Of a DNA stretch of 64,000 bases, positions 26,861-36,747 are shown one piece after another. The translations under genes and the position numbers were made by a program. Numbering within the stretch: the first letter of the stretch is position 1; each line of letters begins with the position of its first letter. Source of the stretch: Streptococcus hyovaginalis DSM 12219 (GTDB taxonomy: Bacteria > Bacillota > Bacilli > Lactobacillales > Streptococcaceae); assembly GCF_000420785.1 (NCBI RefSeq), contig NZ_ATVP01000003.1:1-64000 (forward strand). The letters run 5' to 3'. The notes beneath the pieces were generated by a model that did no database searches, was not told where the DNA came from, and saw only the letters and a list, made by a program, of their open reading frames with translations.

Positions 26861-27016
26861 TGCTTAGGAAAGTGGCAGTGCCCTTTCCTTTTTGTATCGA
26901 CTAATTATTTTGAAAATTCCCCCAAAAATATTGCAAAAGAAAAAATAATCTGATAAAATATAAGCATCCTAATCACAATAAAGAGTTTTGTTAGGAGAAG
27001 AAAAGGAGAATATATC

Positions 27017-27535
27017 ATGAAAAAAGTTTTTGTGTCACTTTCTACAGTAGCACTTCTTGCAGCAGTAGCAGCACCAGCATTTGCTCTTGACAATGGAACT
27101 ACTGTAAATACAGAGGATCATGTTGCTCTTGGAGGTGTTACTGCACCTGAAAAACCTGAATTAAATATTGATAAATTCCTAGCAGATGGAACAGTTGAAA
27201 TCACTCAAAAAGGAGAATCTGTGACCGCACCGTCACAAACATCTGATTTGATTTACGATGTTCTAAAAGATGCGAACGGCAATCCTGTGTTGGATGAAAA
27301 CGGAGAAGCGACTATCATCGCCAAACCAGCAACAGCTCCAACTGCACAAGGTACCAACTTGAAAGGTGGAATTGACGAAAACGGCAATGGTTATGTTTAT
27401 GGTAATTCTGTAACCGATAAAGAAGTGGATGAGTCAGCAGCTAAACCAGCAGCTAAACCAGCAGCTAAATCAGTTGCAAAAGCTGATACAGCTAAAGGAC
27501 AAAAAGTTCTTCCAAAAACAAGTGCGGTAAAATAA
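27017..27535 (+). CDS. Secreted protein with C-terminal LPKTSAVK sorting motif
   Basis: A 172-residue protein with a clear signal peptide cleaved after AFA (residue 23). The mature part has no recognised domain; residues 140-160 are an Ala-Lys-Pro-rich linker (AAKPAAKPAAKSVAKA) as in cell-wall proteins. It ends exactly in LPKTSAVK (165-172), lacking the hydrophobic tail and charged end of a normal LPXTG signal. I recall a database family called LPKTxAVK-anchored surface protein but could not check it. The class B sortase just downstream is the expected partner. AAAGGAG precedes the ATG. Confidence 0.8.
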   Translation: MKKVFVSLSTVALLAAVAAPAFALDNGTTVNTEDHVALGGVTAPEKPELNIDKFLADGTVEITQKGESVTAPSQTSDLIYDVLKDANGNPVLDENGEATIIAKPATAPTAQGTNLKGGIDENGNGYVYGNSVTDKEVDESAAKPAAKPAAKSVAKADTAKGQKVLPKTSAVK

Positions 27536-27555
27536 TCCAATCTTGTCTTTAGGAT

Positions 27556-27585
27556 AAAGGTTGCCTCTTAATAGGCAACCTTTTT
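27556..27585 (+). terminator. Terminator between the LPKTSAVK protein and the sortase
   Basis: AAAGGTTGCC pairs perfectly with GGCAACCTTT around an 8-base loop, followed by T's. The sortase must therefore rely on readthrough or on its own promoter; a TATACT at 27589-27594 is a candidate -10. Confidence 0.85.
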
Positions 27586-27624
27586 GAGTATACTAATTTA
27601 TATGTGATGAATAAAGAAGAAGCG

Positions 27625-28440
27625 ATGAGAACAACAAATTTATTAAAAAAATCATGGTTAAGAATTGTCTTTACCATTATGATGGTGATGACTTTGGTTG
27701 GATGTGGGGCAAATACTCTGTCGTCATCTAACGCATCCTCACAAGAAACCACCAAAAATACAGCGCAGTCAGCTTATACTGTTAGCTCTGAAGAAAAAAA
27801 CTATTTAAGTAATAAGTTTACAGGGTTAAAAGCTAAAAACGCTGACACAATTGGCTATATTTATGCACCAGGAACACAACTTGACGAACCTATTGTTCAA
27901 ACTACAGATAATGAAACCTATCTTGATAAGACCTTTGAAGGTGCTAATGAACCTTTAATGGGGACTGTTTTCATGGATATGGATAATAACAAAAATTTTT
28001 CTGATAGTCTGACTTGGTTATTCGGTCATGCCAGAGGAAGTCAGGTTGCTGACCATCGTATGTTTAATGATGTCAATTATTATGACCAGCAATCCTATAT
28101 GGATGAACATCCTTATGTAGTTATTGAAACCCCTGAACGGAAATATTATTATGAAGTTGCTTTTTTAATTATTGTACCTGAGACAACTGCTTTTTACAGA
28201 ACGTCATTTGATAGTACAGCACAATTTGAAGAGCAATTAAAAGAGGTTCGTGAAAAAGCACATACTCAGAATAAAGATGTAGAAATCAATTCTTCTGATA
28301 AGTACGTAGTATTATCAACTTGCCGTGAGGATGATGAGACTATTAGATCGAATCTCTATATTCGCCAAATTCCAGATTCAGAATTACCAACATTTTTAAA
28401 AGAAAATGGAGAAAAACTGGCTTATCAACCGACAAGATAA
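27625..28440 (+). CDS. Class B sortase with lipoprotein signal, presumed LPKTxAVK-specific
   Basis: A transpeptidase of 271 residues. The catalytic triad of class B sortases is visible as His135 (FGHARG), Cys233 (VVLSTC) and Arg241 (RSNLYIR). Unlike ordinary sortases, which use an N-terminal membrane anchor, it has a signal with the lipobox LVGC at Cys27, followed by a Ser/Thr/Asn-rich spacer. It should attach the tail-less LPKTSAVK protein encoded upstream to the cell wall. The ATG at 27625 is chosen because AAGAAG precedes it and GTG/ATG at 27604/27607 lie at the predicted transcript start without a site. Confidence 0.82.
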   Translation: MRTTNLLKKSWLRIVFTIMMVMTLVGCGANTLSSSNASSQETTKNTAQSAYTVSSEEKNYLSNKFTGLKAKNADTIGYIYAPGTQLDEPIVQTTDNETYLDKTFEGANEPLMGTVFMDMDNNKNFSDSLTWLFGHARGSQVADHRMFNDVNYYDQQSYMDEHPYVVIETPERKYYYEVAFLIIVPETTAFYRTSFDSTAQFEEQLKEVREKAHTQNKDVEINSSDKYVVLSTCREDDETIRSNLYIRQIPDSELPTFLKENGEKLAYQPTR

Positions 28441-28560
28441 ACTTGGTTTAACAAGCCATTATTCCTAAGATGACAAGGTAGTTTGGTTGAAGTTGCTTTG
28501 AATTACCTTAAGCGTTAGAGTTTTTATATTAATTTCTTGCTTTTTATATAATCAAAAAAT

Positions 28561-29290
28561 GTACTTTGGTCAATGATGTGAGACCAAAAAGGTGATTTTG
28601 AAGTTATCCATTTGTTAAGCTTTACTAGGAGATCGCTCCTGGTAAAGCTTTTCTGATTATCGATAGGAAATTTCCAGCCTAAAGTTTGCATAGGGAGTCG
28701 ATTGGAGCAGTACAGATAGGTTTTTATCTATTTGATGAGGTCATCTTGCTACTTGACTCCTAGCTCGGTCGGAGTATGGTAGCTTTTAGGAACATAGGCT
28801 TTCTGCTTTGTTTTAGGGACTTTAAAGACACCAAGCTTTCTCAAAATCCGAAAAAATGAGCAGGCGTGCTGATCGTATCCCTTATTGGTTTTGAGCTTGT
28901 AGAAGATTTCGATGAGGATTGCTTTGGATTTCTTCTGATGCAATTTTTGATTCAGGTTATTTCCTGCTGGGTATGAGCGTTTGGATGTGGTGTTAGGGGT
29001 AGATGAGACTGGTCTTTCAAAGATTCTTTCGTGCGTCAAAGCGCTTATTCCACCGCATGAGCGAGATTTTTGAGACCTTGTAGCGTCGACAGATGAAAGC
29101 GATAGAAGCTCCATTTCGATAGGTTTTAACAGCGTGGTAGCGTGTTTCTAGGGTATGTGGCAAATAGCGAAGATTTTGTGATATACCAGTCATGAGAAGA
29201 TTCCTTTTTGGTGAGTAGGTGGTACTCTTATCAAATTAAGAAATCTTCTTTTTGAATTCTCAGGTCTCACATCAATTGTAACGCTACATG
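28561..29290 (-). mobile_element. Decayed, internally deleted IS copy
   Basis: Both ends are present: GGTCTCACATCATTGACC reading outwards at the low-coordinate end and GGTCTCACATCAATTG at 29263-29278. The low-coordinate end, including the palindrome at 28617-28650 and the transposase C-terminus, matches bases 150-325 of the window in reverse. The catalytic core between is missing, leaving about 730 bases. It separates the sortase from brnQ. Confidence 0.8.
28650..29193 (-). pseudogene. Transposase remnant with frameshifts and core deletion
   Basis: The start at 29193 has a good ribosome binding site (AAAGGA) and gives MTGISQNLRYLPHTLETRYH and a helix-turn-helix region (GASIAFICRRYKVSKISLMRW), but meets a stop after 55 residues. 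Homology continues in other frames (KLKTNKGYDQHACSFFRILR) and then jumps to the C-terminal end with further stops. It matches the same element as the fragment at 1-259. Confidence 0.8.
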
Positions 29291-29298
29291 AAAATTTA

Positions 29299-29313
29299 GA
29301 TTTTTTGAAAAAT
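29299..29313. promoter_or_regulatory. CodY-box-like sequence before brnQ
   Basis: GATTTTTTGAAAAAT differs from AATTTTCWGAAAATT at three positions. It lies about 30 bases before a TATACT -10 candidate (29343-29348). Regulation of a branched-chain amino acid carrier by CodY would be expected, but the match is weak. Confidence 0.35.
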
Positions 29314-29377
29314 ACTATTGTTTTCATATTTCATTTCATGATATACTGGTATCACTTTTTTATATGGAGGCATTAGT

Positions 29378-30733
29378 GTGAAACAATCCTTATCACGTAG
29401 CGATTCGTTCTTTATCGGTTCCATGCTCTTTGGTATCTTATTCGGAGCAGGAAACCTCATTTTTCCAGTTCATATGGGACAAGAAGCAGGGGCTAACATT
29501 TGGTCGGCCAATATTGGTTTTTTGATTACAGCCATTGGTTTTCCTTTTCTGAGTATAATGGCTATTGGTCTTTCTGGCGGCAAGGGAGTATTTCATTTGG
29601 CTAGTCGGGTCACAAAACCTTTTGCTTATTTCTTTACAGTGGCCTTGTATTTGGTGATTGGTCCCTTCTTTGCTATGCCACGTCTAGCGACAACCTCTTT
29701 CGAGATTGCTTTTGCTCCTCTATTAAGCGATGGCATGAAAGCTCCCGCCTTGGCTATTTATTCGATTATTTTCTTTGGATTAGCCTATGTTTTGTCTAAA
29801 AAACCGGGCAAATTGATTGATATCATCGGGAAATACATTAACCCTGCATTCCTTGTTGTTCTGGGTATTGTTCTCTTACTCGTCTTGATCAATCCTTCCG
29901 GCTCTGTTAGCAGCGCAGCTGTTGGCGAAGCTTATCGATCAGCCCCATTTTTAAAAGGCTTTATTGAAGGTTACAACACCCTAGATGTCTTGGCTGGCCT
30001 GGCCTACGGGATTGTCGTGATCACAGCACTTCAGCAAAAAGGGATTACAAATTCCAAAAGCATGGCCATTGAAATGACCAAATCAGGCTTGATTGCGATG
30101 GGACTTATGGGACTTATCTATACCCTCCTAGCTTATGCTGGAACCACCAGCTTGGGTGCCTTTGCAATTAGTGAAAATGGGGGAATTGCCTTAGCACAAA
30201 TTACAGGACATTACCTTGGCGCTTTAGGAAATGGTGTTTTGGCCCTCATTGTTTTCTTGGGTTGTTTCAAAACGTGTATTGGCTTGACAACAGCTTGTTC
30301 GGAAACGTTTGAAGAACTCTTCCCAAGTAAATCCTATCAGTTCTATCTGGTTGTCTTTTCAGTTTTACCTGCGATTATTGCTAATGTTGGTTTAACACAG
30401 ATTATCCAACTTTCTCTTCCAGTGTTAATGTTTATTTATCCATTAGCCATTGTTTTGGTATTGTTAGGACTCGCTTCAGCATGGCTTCCTGTCTCACAAA
30501 AAGTCTATCAGTCTGTTGTTCTCTTTACCTTATTAGCAGCTATTGTAGATGGTTTAAATGCCACTCCACCAGTTATCAGTGGCTTAGCTCCCATTCAAGC
30601 TCTAATTCAGTTAGCGGCCAAAATATTACCGTTATTTGAACTTGGCATGGGATGGATTTTACCAGCCTTAGTTGGTCTCATTGCTGGCTTGATTTGGCAA
30701 AAAACAAGTCAAACAAAGTCTCCAGTTTATTAA
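29378..30733 (+). CDS. brnQ: BrnQ, branched-chain amino acid:cation symporter
   Basis: LIVCS-family carrier of 451 residues with about twelve membrane segments, importing Leu, Ile and Val with Na+ or H+. The N-terminal signature FGAGNLIFPVHMGQEAG and the internal ITALQQKGIT region are typical. GTG start behind GGAGG. Monocistronic, with a decayed IS upstream and a strong terminator downstream. Confidence 0.94.
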   Translation: MKQSLSRSDSFFIGSMLFGILFGAGNLIFPVHMGQEAGANIWSANIGFLITAIGFPFLSIMAIGLSGGKGVFHLASRVTKPFAYFFTVALYLVIGPFFAMPRLATTSFEIAFAPLLSDGMKAPALAIYSIIFFGLAYVLSKKPGKLIDIIGKYINPAFLVVLGIVLLLVLINPSGSVSSAAVGEAYRSAPFLKGFIEGYNTLDVLAGLAYGIVVITALQQKGITNSKSMAIEMTKSGLIAMGLMGLIYTLLAYAGTTSLGAFAISENGGIALAQITGHYLGALGNGVLALIVFLGCFKTCIGLTTACSETFEELFPSKSYQFYLVVFSVLPAIIANVGLTQIIQLSLPVLMFIYPLAIVLVLLGLASAWLPVSQKVYQSVVLFTLLAAIVDGLNATPPVISGLAPIQALIQLAAKILPLFELGMGWILPALVGLIAGLIWQKTSQTKSPVY

Positions 30734-30789
30734 ACAGAGTGTCACTTGAACTTGTGCGTTGAAGCAGCCGTCTAAACATGATCTTTCAG

Positions 30790-30834
30790 ACTTCAGTCGT
30801 AATCATTTAAATGATTTACGCTGAAGTTTTTTTG
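30790..30834 (+). terminator. Terminator after brnQ
   Basis: ACTTCAGTCGTAATCATTT pairs with AAATGATTTACGCTGAAGT with two mismatches, followed by a seven-base T run. Confidence 0.85.
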
Positions 30835-30960
30835 TCGTTTGCATTTGAAAAGAGTGTTGATAAACCTCACATCTTGACCTGCTTTGACAGATATGGGCAG
30901 ACGTTTCGAGCGAGAATGAATCTGGTCAAAAGAGTGGATTTGAGCTATAATAATTAAGTT

Positions 30961-33120
30961 ATGGAAAATCAAAATCTTAATCAACTCACCCAAGTCTTGG
31001 GCTTGGCGAGTCATCAAATTGAACAGGTGTTAACCTTGACTGCAGAGGGAAACACCATCCCATTTATTGCTCGTTATCGTAAAGAAAAAACGGGTAATCT
31101 CGATGAAGTTCAAATCAAAGCCATTATTGATCTGGATAAATCCTTGACGACTCTATCAGAGCGTAAAGAAACTGTCCTTGCTAAAATAGAGGAACAAGGG
31201 AAGTTAACCGATCAACTACGTCAAGCTATTGAAGCAGCTGATAAATTGGCAGATGTGGAAGAGCTTTATCTACCTTATAAGGAAAAACGTCGTACCAAAG
31301 CGACTATAGCGCGTGAAGCCGGCCTCTTTCCGTTAGCACGTCTCATCTTACAAAATGTCCCAAATCTTGAAAAAGAGGCAGAAACCTTTATTACAGAGGG
31401 TTTTGATACACCTGAAAAGGCAATAGTAGGGGCTAGTGATATCTTAGTTGAGGCGCTAGCTGATGATAGTAAATTGCGTTCATGGACTTACAATGAGATC
31501 TGGGCTAATAGTAAACTCATATCCCAGGTTAAGGATCAAGAAGTAGATGACAAGCAGACTTTCCAGATTTACTACGATTTTGAAGAGGCTGTGAAAACCA
31601 TTCAAGGTTACCGTATTCTAGCTCTTAATCGTGGGGAAAAGTTAGGGATTCTCAAAGTAGCTTTTGCACACAATGTGGAAAAAATGCTTCGCTTTTATGA
31701 GGCTCGCTTCAAGGAGAAGAATGACCATATTCACAAGATCGTCCAAGAAGCCTGCAAGAAAAAAATCCTTCCAGCTATGGAGCGCCGTATTCGTGCAGAA
31801 TTAACAGAAACAGCTGAAGATGGTGCCATCAAACTCTTTTCAAAAAATCTGCGTCACCTCCTCTTGGTTTCACCATTAAAAGGGAAAATGGTCCTTGGGT
31901 TTGACCCAGCCTTTCGTACAGGAGCTAAATTAGCGGTCGTTGATCAAACAGGAAAATTGATGACCACACATGTCATCTACCCCGTACCGCCAGCAAGCCA
32001 AGTAAAAATCGAAGCTGCTAAGAAAGAACTGGCAGAACTTATCCAGAACTATGCCATTGAGATCATTGCTATCGGTAATGGAACGGCTAGCCGTGAAAGT
32101 GAAGCCTTTGTCGCTGAAGTCCTCAAGGATTTTCCACAGGTATCTTATGTCATTGTTAATGAATCAGGTGCCTCTGTCTATTCGGCCTCAGAGCTAGCTC
32201 GTCACGAGTTTCCAGAGTTAACGGTCGAAAAACGCTCTGCCATTTCCATTGCCCGTCGTCTTCAGGACCCTTTGGCAGAATTAGTCAAAATTGATCCCAA
32301 GTCTATCGGTGTCGGTCAGTACCAACATGATGTTAGTCAGAAAAAATTAGCGGAAAATCTTGATTTTGTCGTTGATACAGTGGTCAATCAGGTCGGTGTT
32401 AATGTCAATACAGCCAGCCCAGCCCTCCTTGCTCATGTAGCAGGGCTCAATAAAACCATCTCTGAGAATATAGTGAGCTATCGTGAAGAAAATGGTGCCA
32501 TTAAATCACGTGCTGAAATCAAAAAAGTTCCTCGTCTAGGGGCTAAAGCGTTTGAGCAGGCAGCTGGGTTCCTTCGCATCCCAGGTGCTAAAAATGTGTT
32601 GGACAATACTGGTGTTCATCCAGAATCTTATGCTGCTGTTAAAGAGCTCTTTAAACAACTTGCTATTAAGGACTTAAATGAATCGGCTAAAGGGAAACTA
32701 CAGGCACTTGATATTGTTGAAACAGCAGAACAGCTTGGACTTGGAGAAGCCACTCTTAACGATATTATTCAAGATTTGCTTAAGCCAGGTCGTGACCTCC
32801 GGGATGATTTTGAGGCACCTGTTTTACGTCAGGATGTCTTGGATGTCAAGGACTTGAAGGTTGGACAAGAATTACAAGGAACGGTCCGCAATATTGTCGA
32901 TTTCGGAGCTTTTGTCGATATTGGTGTCCACGAAGATGGTCTCATTCACATTTCCCGTATGGTTAAACGCAAGCGTGATGCCAAAGGTCGTCCCATGGCG
33001 CAACCTCATCCGAGTGACATTCTTGCGGTAGGTGAGATTGTTACTGTCTGGGTGACAGAAGTGGATCTCGAGCGCAACCGCATTGGGCTGAGTCTTTTGA
33101 AACCACATGGACTTGACTAA
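30961..33120 (+). CDS. tex: Tex, S1-domain RNA-binding protein
   Basis: Conserved nucleic-acid-binding protein of 719 residues. The order is the N-terminal helical domain ([21 protein letters not shown]), the YqgF/RNase H-like domain ([19 protein letters not shown]), helix-hairpin-helix motifs ([37 protein letters not shown]) and a C-terminal S1 domain ([26 protein letters not shown]). Tex affects toxin or virulence gene expression in several bacteria; its precise role is unclear. It overlaps the sprT-like gene by 14 bases. Confidence 0.94.
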   Translation: MENQNLNQLTQVLGLASHQIEQVLTLTAEGNTIPFIARYRKEKTGNLDEVQIKAIIDLDKSLTTLSERKETVLAKIEEQGKLTDQLRQAIEAADKLADVEELYLPYKEKRRTKATIAREAGLFPLARLILQNVPNLEKEAETFITEGFDTPEKAIVGASDILVEALADDSKLRSWTYNEIWANSKLISQVKDQEVDDKQTFQIYYDFEEAVKTIQGYRILALNRGEKLGILKVAFAHNVEKMLRFYEARFKEKNDHIHKIVQEACKKKILPAMERRIRAELTETAEDGAIKLFSKNLRHLLLVSPLKGKMVLGFDPAFRTGAKLAVVDQTGKLMTTHVIYPVPPASQVKIEAAKKELAELIQNYAIEIIAIGNGTASRESEAFVAEVLKDFPQVSYVIVNESGASVYSASELARHEFPELTVEKRSAISIARRLQDPLAELVKIDPKSIGVGQYQHDVSQKKLAENLDFVVDTVVNQVGVNVNTASPALLAHVAGLNKTISENIVSYREENGAIKSRAEIKKVPRLGAKAFEQAAGFLRIPGAKNVLDNTGVHPESYAAVKELFKQLAIKDLNESAKGKLQALDIVETAEQLGLGEATLNDIIQDLLKPGRDLRDDFEAPVLRQDVLDVKDLKVGQELQGTVRNIVDFGAFVDIGVHEDGLIHISRMVKRKRDAKGRPMAQPHPSDILAVGEIVTVWVTEVDLERNRIGLSLLKPHGLD

Positions 33121-33553
33121 GTACGTACAGATGGTCTCAAGAGAGGACTTCGGACAGGCATTTCGCCATGTAGCCGTCTGGAATAGACGTTTACGTTCAA
33201 CTGGCGGACGTTTTTTTCCACATGATGGGCACTTAGACTTTAATCATAAACATTTGGAGGTCTTTGGAGAAGCCCTTTTCCGTCAGATTGTTCGACATGA
33301 ACTCTGTCATTACCATCTCTATTTTCAAGGTAAGGGCTATAGGCATCGCGACCAAGAATTTAAGATCCTTCTAAAACAAGTTGATGGGATACGGTATGCG
33401 CCCAAGTTGTACGAAGACTCTTACAACTACACGTATTCTTGCCAGAAATGTGGCCAAGTTTACCTTAGAAAACGGCGCGTCAATCTTAATCATTACCGCT
33501 GTGGCAAGTGCCAAGGATACCTCATCAATAACGTAAAAACAAATCAGTCGTAA
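33107..33553 (+). CDS. SprT-like zinc metalloprotease-fold protein
   Basis: A 148-residue SprT family protein. The zinc motif HELCH ([11 protein letters not shown]) is near residue 65, and the C-terminus has a zinc ribbon with two CxxC pairs (CQKCG and CGKC). Related to the SPRTN/SprT proteases; the bacterial function is not defined. The start lies inside the end of tex, suggesting co-expression, and a terminator overlaps the stop codon region. Confidence 0.9.
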   Translation: MDLTKYVQMVSREDFGQAFRHVAVWNRRLRSTGGRFFPHDGHLDFNHKHLEVFGEALFRQIVRHELCHYHLYFQGKGYRHRDQEFKILLKQVDGIRYAPKLYEDSYNYTYSCQKCGQVYLRKRRVNLNHYRCGKCQGYLINNVKTNQS

Positions 33554-33567
33554 GGCTGATTTGTTTT
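33537..33567 (+). terminator. Terminator after the sprT-like gene
   Basis: AAACAAATCAG pairs perfectly with CTGATTTGTTT around an 8-base loop, followed by T's; its first arm includes the last codons of the gene. Confidence 0.8.
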
Positions 33568-33646
33568 ATGATCATCTGTTGTATACTATTATTATTAAAA
33601 AATGTTCAAGAAATGATTGTATCATTTATGATAATAAAGGAGAGTT

Positions 33647-33919
33647 ATGATGGAAAGCCAATTTTACCGCCTAAAACGTGGTCAGGTACTTGCTGGTGTA
33701 CTAGCTGGGTTGTCAGATAAGTTTGACTGGGATCTCAATTTAGTACGCGCTTTATTTGTGATTTCTTGCTTGTTTGCCCAGTTCCCAATTGTGATCTATT
33801 TTATCCTAGCGATCTTCTTACCTTATAAAGATGATGTGGGAAGAGCTTCGAAAGTGACCAAGCGTCGTCGTAGAAATGTCAGAGAAAACCATTCAAATGA
33901 TGATGGCTGGTATTGGTAA
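33647..33919 (+). CDS. PspC-domain membrane protein
   Basis: A 90-residue protein. The PspC domain occupies residues 5-60 (FYRLKRGQVLAGVLAGLSDKFDWDLNLVRALFV split over a short amphipathic part and a hydrophobic helix IYFILAIFLP), followed by a basic tail. PspC proteins take part in envelope stress responses in many bacteria; in streptococci small stand-alone copies like this have no proven role. AAAGGAG precedes the ATG. Short terminator downstream. Confidence 0.85.
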   Translation: MMESQFYRLKRGQVLAGVLAGLSDKFDWDLNLVRALFVISCLFAQFPIVIYFILAIFLPYKDDVGRASKVTKRRRRNVRENHSNDDGWYW

Positions 33920-33920
33920 G

Positions 33921-33942
33921 AAGGGCTTTAGGGCCCTTTTTT
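33921..33942 (+). terminator. Short terminator after the PspC gene
   Basis: AAGGGC and GCCCTT pair around a 6-base loop, followed by a T run. Confidence 0.65.
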
Positions 33943-34029
33943 GATAAGAGATAGAGCCGGGGAGCGCTTACTTTTCCCCTGAATTGTGGTATAATATGTG
34001 GAAATAAAGCTATTAGTTAAGGAGACTTT

Positions 34030-34965
34030 ATGCGTGTTACAGTTCAAATGCTTGTTGACAAAATCAAGTCAGAAGTGGTTTATGGGACGCAAGCATCGCT
34101 GTCAAAACAAATCACGACTTCAGATATTTTAAGGCCAGGATTAGAAATGACTGGTTACTTTGATTATTACGCACCAGAGCGTGTTCAGCTTGTTGGGATG
34201 AAAGAGTGGTCCTATTTAAATGCCATGACTCCTCATAATCGTTTCCAAGTCTTGAGGGAAATGTTTAAACCTGAAACACCAGCCATTATTGTATCTCGTG
34301 GTTTACCGATTCAAGAGGAAATTATTGAGGCCGCTACCCAAAATGGTGTGACAGTCTTATCCAGTGATGTGCCGACAAGTCGTCTATCTGGTGATATTTC
34401 TTGGTATCTCGATTCTTGTTTGGCTGAACGAACCAGTGTTCATGGTGTCCTTATGGACATCTATGGCATGGGTGTCCTTATTCAAGGAGACTCTGGCATC
34501 GGAAAGAGCGAGACAGGCCTGGAGCTTGTTAAACGTGGTCACCGTCTTGTAGCGGATGACCGTGTGGATGTCTATGCCAAAGACGAAGAAACACTTTGGG
34601 GTGAGCCAGCAGAGATTTTACGCCACCTTTTAGAAATTCGTGGTGTGGGGATTATTGATATCATGAGCCTCTATGGTGCAAGTGCTGTCAAAGATTCGTC
34701 ACAAGTGCAGTTAGCCATTTATCTAGAAAACTTCGAAGCTGGAAAAGTTTTCGATCGTTTAGGAAATGGTAATGAAGAAATCGAATTCTCGGGCGTCAAT
34801 ATTCCACGTGTTCGTATCCCAGTTAAAACAGGACGAAATGTGTCGGTTGTCATTGAAGCAGCCGCTATGAATTATCGCGCGAAACTCATGGGATTTGATG
34901 CCACCAAAACATTTGAAGATCGCCTAACAGCTCTTATTTCTAGAAATGAGGCTGAAAATGATTGA
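34030..34965 (+). CDS. hprK: HPr kinase/phosphorylase
   Basis: Bifunctional regulator of 311 residues that phosphorylates or dephosphorylates HPr at Ser46, controlling carbon catabolite repression through CcpA. The P-loop GDSGIGKS is at 153-160, the family signature [20 protein letters not shown] near 202, and the C-terminal HPrK loop near 270. TATAAT (33992-33997) and AAGGAG lie upstream. It overlaps lgt by a few bases. Confidence 0.95.
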   Translation: MRVTVQMLVDKIKSEVVYGTQASLSKQITTSDILRPGLEMTGYFDYYAPERVQLVGMKEWSYLNAMTPHNRFQVLREMFKPETPAIIVSRGLPIQEEIIEAATQNGVTVLSSDVPTSRLSGDISWYLDSCLAERTSVHGVLMDIYGMGVLIQGDSGIGKSETGLELVKRGHRLVADDRVDVYAKDEETLWGEPAEILRHLLEIRGVGIIDIMSLYGASAVKDSSQVQLAIYLENFEAGKVFDRLGNGNEEIEFSGVNIPRVRIPVKTGRNVSVVIEAAAMNYRAKLMGFDATKTFEDRLTALISRNEAEND

Positions 34966-35743
34966 TCCGATAGCGATTAAATTAGGGCCTCTAGAGATAC
35001 GGTGGTATGCACTTTGTATTGTGGCAGGAGTTGTTTTAGCTGTCTATTTAGCGATGAAGGAAGCACCTCGTAAGAAGATTGATCCAGATAAAGTTCTTGA
35101 TTTTATCTTAATAGCCTTTCCCATAGCTATCCTTGGTGCTCGCATCTACTACGTGATTTTTGAATGGGGTTATTACAAGGACCATTTATCAGAAATTTTT
35201 GCGGTGTGGAATGGCGGTATTGCCATATATGGAGGCTTAATTGCTGGTGCTATTGTGCTTTACTATTTTACACGCTATCATTTTATTGATACCATTGATT
35301 TCTTAGATATTGCGGCTCCGGGTGTTATGATTGCTCAAAGTTTAGGAAGATGGGGGAATTTCTTCAATCAAGAAGCCTTTGGTAAGCCGGTAACGCAGTT
35401 GGATTACTTGCCATCTATTATACGTGATCAAATGTTTATTGACGGAGCTTACCGTACACCCACTTTCCTTTTTGAATCGCTTTGGAACCTCGTAGGATTT
35501 ATTCTGATTGTTAGTCTTCGCCATAAACCAAATGTCTTAAAAAAGGGCGATCCTAGTCTGTTTTATCTTATTTGGTATGGCATCGGGCGACTTGTTATTG
35601 AAGGAATGCGTACAGATAGTCTAATGATTGGAAGTTTACGGGTTTCCCAATGGCTGTCAGCCATTCTGATTATTGTAGGTGTCACATTATGGGGGTATCG
35701 TAGAAAACGATCAGACATCCCATATTATACAAAGAAAAGTTAG
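34958..35743 (+). CDS. lgt: Prolipoprotein diacylglyceryl transferase
   Basis: Membrane enzyme of 261 residues that adds diacylglycerol to lipobox cysteines, the first step in maturing lipoproteins such as PstS and the sortase in this window. Signature [13 protein letters not shown] near residue 133, seven membrane segments, and the essential His of RYHFID. The ATG at 34958 gives the family N-terminus [19 protein letters not shown] and follows GAGGC; it lies 8 bases before the hprK stop. hprK-lgt is a conserved streptococcal pair. Confidence 0.94.
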   Translation: MIDPIAIKLGPLEIRWYALCIVAGVVLAVYLAMKEAPRKKIDPDKVLDFILIAFPIAILGARIYYVIFEWGYYKDHLSEIFAVWNGGIAIYGGLIAGAIVLYYFTRYHFIDTIDFLDIAAPGVMIAQSLGRWGNFFNQEAFGKPVTQLDYLPSIIRDQMFIDGAYRTPTFLFESLWNLVGFILIVSLRHKPNVLKKGDPSLFYLIWYGIGRLVIEGMRTDSLMIGSLRVSQWLSAILIIVGVTLWGYRRKRSDIPYYTKKS

Positions 35744-35752
35744 GAGAACATA

Positions 35753-36154
35753 ATGAACTTGATAGGGATATCTGTTTTGATTATCGCTTTAGCCTTTGTT
35801 GCTTTGGTGATTTATCTCATTTTAGTGTTAAAGAAAGTCGCTGAGACGGTCGACGAAACGAAAGAAACCATTAAAGTTTTGACCAGTGACGTTAATGTCA
35901 CCCTATACCAAACGAATGACATTTTAGCAAAGGCTAATGTTTTAGTGGAAGATGTCAATGGTAAGGTCTCAACCATTGATCCCTTGTTTGTGGCAATTGC
36001 AGATTTGTCAGAAAGTGTTTCTGATTTGAATGTCAAGGCAAGACAAATTGGGACTAAGACAAGTGGTGTAAGAAGTAGCTTAGGGACTGTTGGAAAAACC
36101 TATGTGACAGGAAAAATAGGCTCCAAATTATTTGGCAAGAAGAGTAATGACTAA
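35753..36154 (+). CDS. DUF948 membrane-associated protein
   Basis: A 133-residue protein with one N-terminal membrane helix (ISVLIIALAFVALVIYLILVL) and a helical coiled-coil region containing repeated T/V/D heptads (VAETVDETKETIKVLTSDV). Matches DUF948, a family usually followed by a YtxH-type protein as here. Likely peripheral to the envelope; function unknown. Nine bases after lgt, so probably part of hprK-lgt operon. Confidence 0.85.
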   Translation: MNLIGISVLIIALAFVALVIYLILVLKKVAETVDETKETIKVLTSDVNVTLYQTNDILAKANVLVEDVNGKVSTIDPLFVAIADLSESVSDLNVKARQIGTKTSGVRSSLGTVGKTYVTGKIGSKLFGKKSND

Positions 36155-36175
36155 ACCATCTAGGAGGATACAGAT

Positions 36176-36604
36176 ATGGCAAAATTAGTAAAATCATTGT
36201 TGCTAGGTGCAACAGCCGGTGCTGCAGCTGCTTATTTCTTCAGTACAGCCAAAGGCAAACAAGCTAAATCAAAAGCTAGTGAATTTATTACGGATTATAA
36301 AGAAAATCCTGAAACTTATAATCAAGTAGCTAAAGAAAAAGCACAAGGATATAAAGATTTAGCGCTTGAGAAATTTAACGACTACAAATCAAAATATGAA
36401 AATGGCGAGTTGACCGCAGAAGATGTTTTGGAGCAAGTTAAAGAAAAAGCCAACTTAGTTAAAGAAAAGACAGTTCAAAAAATGAATCAAGCTGCTGACT
36501 GGAACGCTAATGCTGAAAAGACTGAAAGTAATCAAGATGTCCAAGCGACAGCAGAAGTCGATGATATCATTATTGATTATGATAATGAGGATCAAGAATC
36601 CTAA
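36176..36604 (+). CDS. YtxH-domain protein
   Basis: A 142-residue protein beginning MAKLVKSLLLGATAGAAAAY with the short glycine/alanine-rich hydrophobic segment of YtxH proteins, then a long charged amphipathic helix rich in Lys and Glu, and an acidic tail. The family is linked to general stress in Bacillus. AGGAGG precedes the ATG. Last gene of the hprK-lgt-DUF948 group. Confidence 0.85.
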   Translation: MAKLVKSLLLGATAGAAAAYFFSTAKGKQAKSKASEFITDYKENPETYNQVAKEKAQGYKDLALEKFNDYKSKYENGELTAEDVLEQVKEKANLVKEKTVQKMNQAADWNANAEKTESNQDVQATAEVDDIIIDYDNEDQES

Positions 36605-36645
36605 AAAAGATAAGGTAGAGCACAGGCTCTACCTTATCTTTTTTA
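36603..36645. terminator. Strong terminator after the ytxH-like gene
   Basis: AAAAAAGATAAGGTAGAGC pairs perfectly with GCTCTACCTTATCTTTTTT around ACAG. A and T runs on both sides allow use from either strand, and a gene on the minus strand lies downstream. Confidence 0.92.
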
Positions 36646-36747
36646 GTTTACAAAGTGACTTTTAGATTTTATTGTACCTAAAGAGTGCAATAAAAATCAC
36701 CCATTAGATGAGTGACAGTGATTTGAACTACTTTTTCAGTGAAAGGG

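Noticed and set aside
28749..29114. 121-codon frame on the minus strand as a gene
   Set aside because: It is made of out-of-frame and in-frame pieces of the decayed transposase and starts inside the element; treated as pseudogene.
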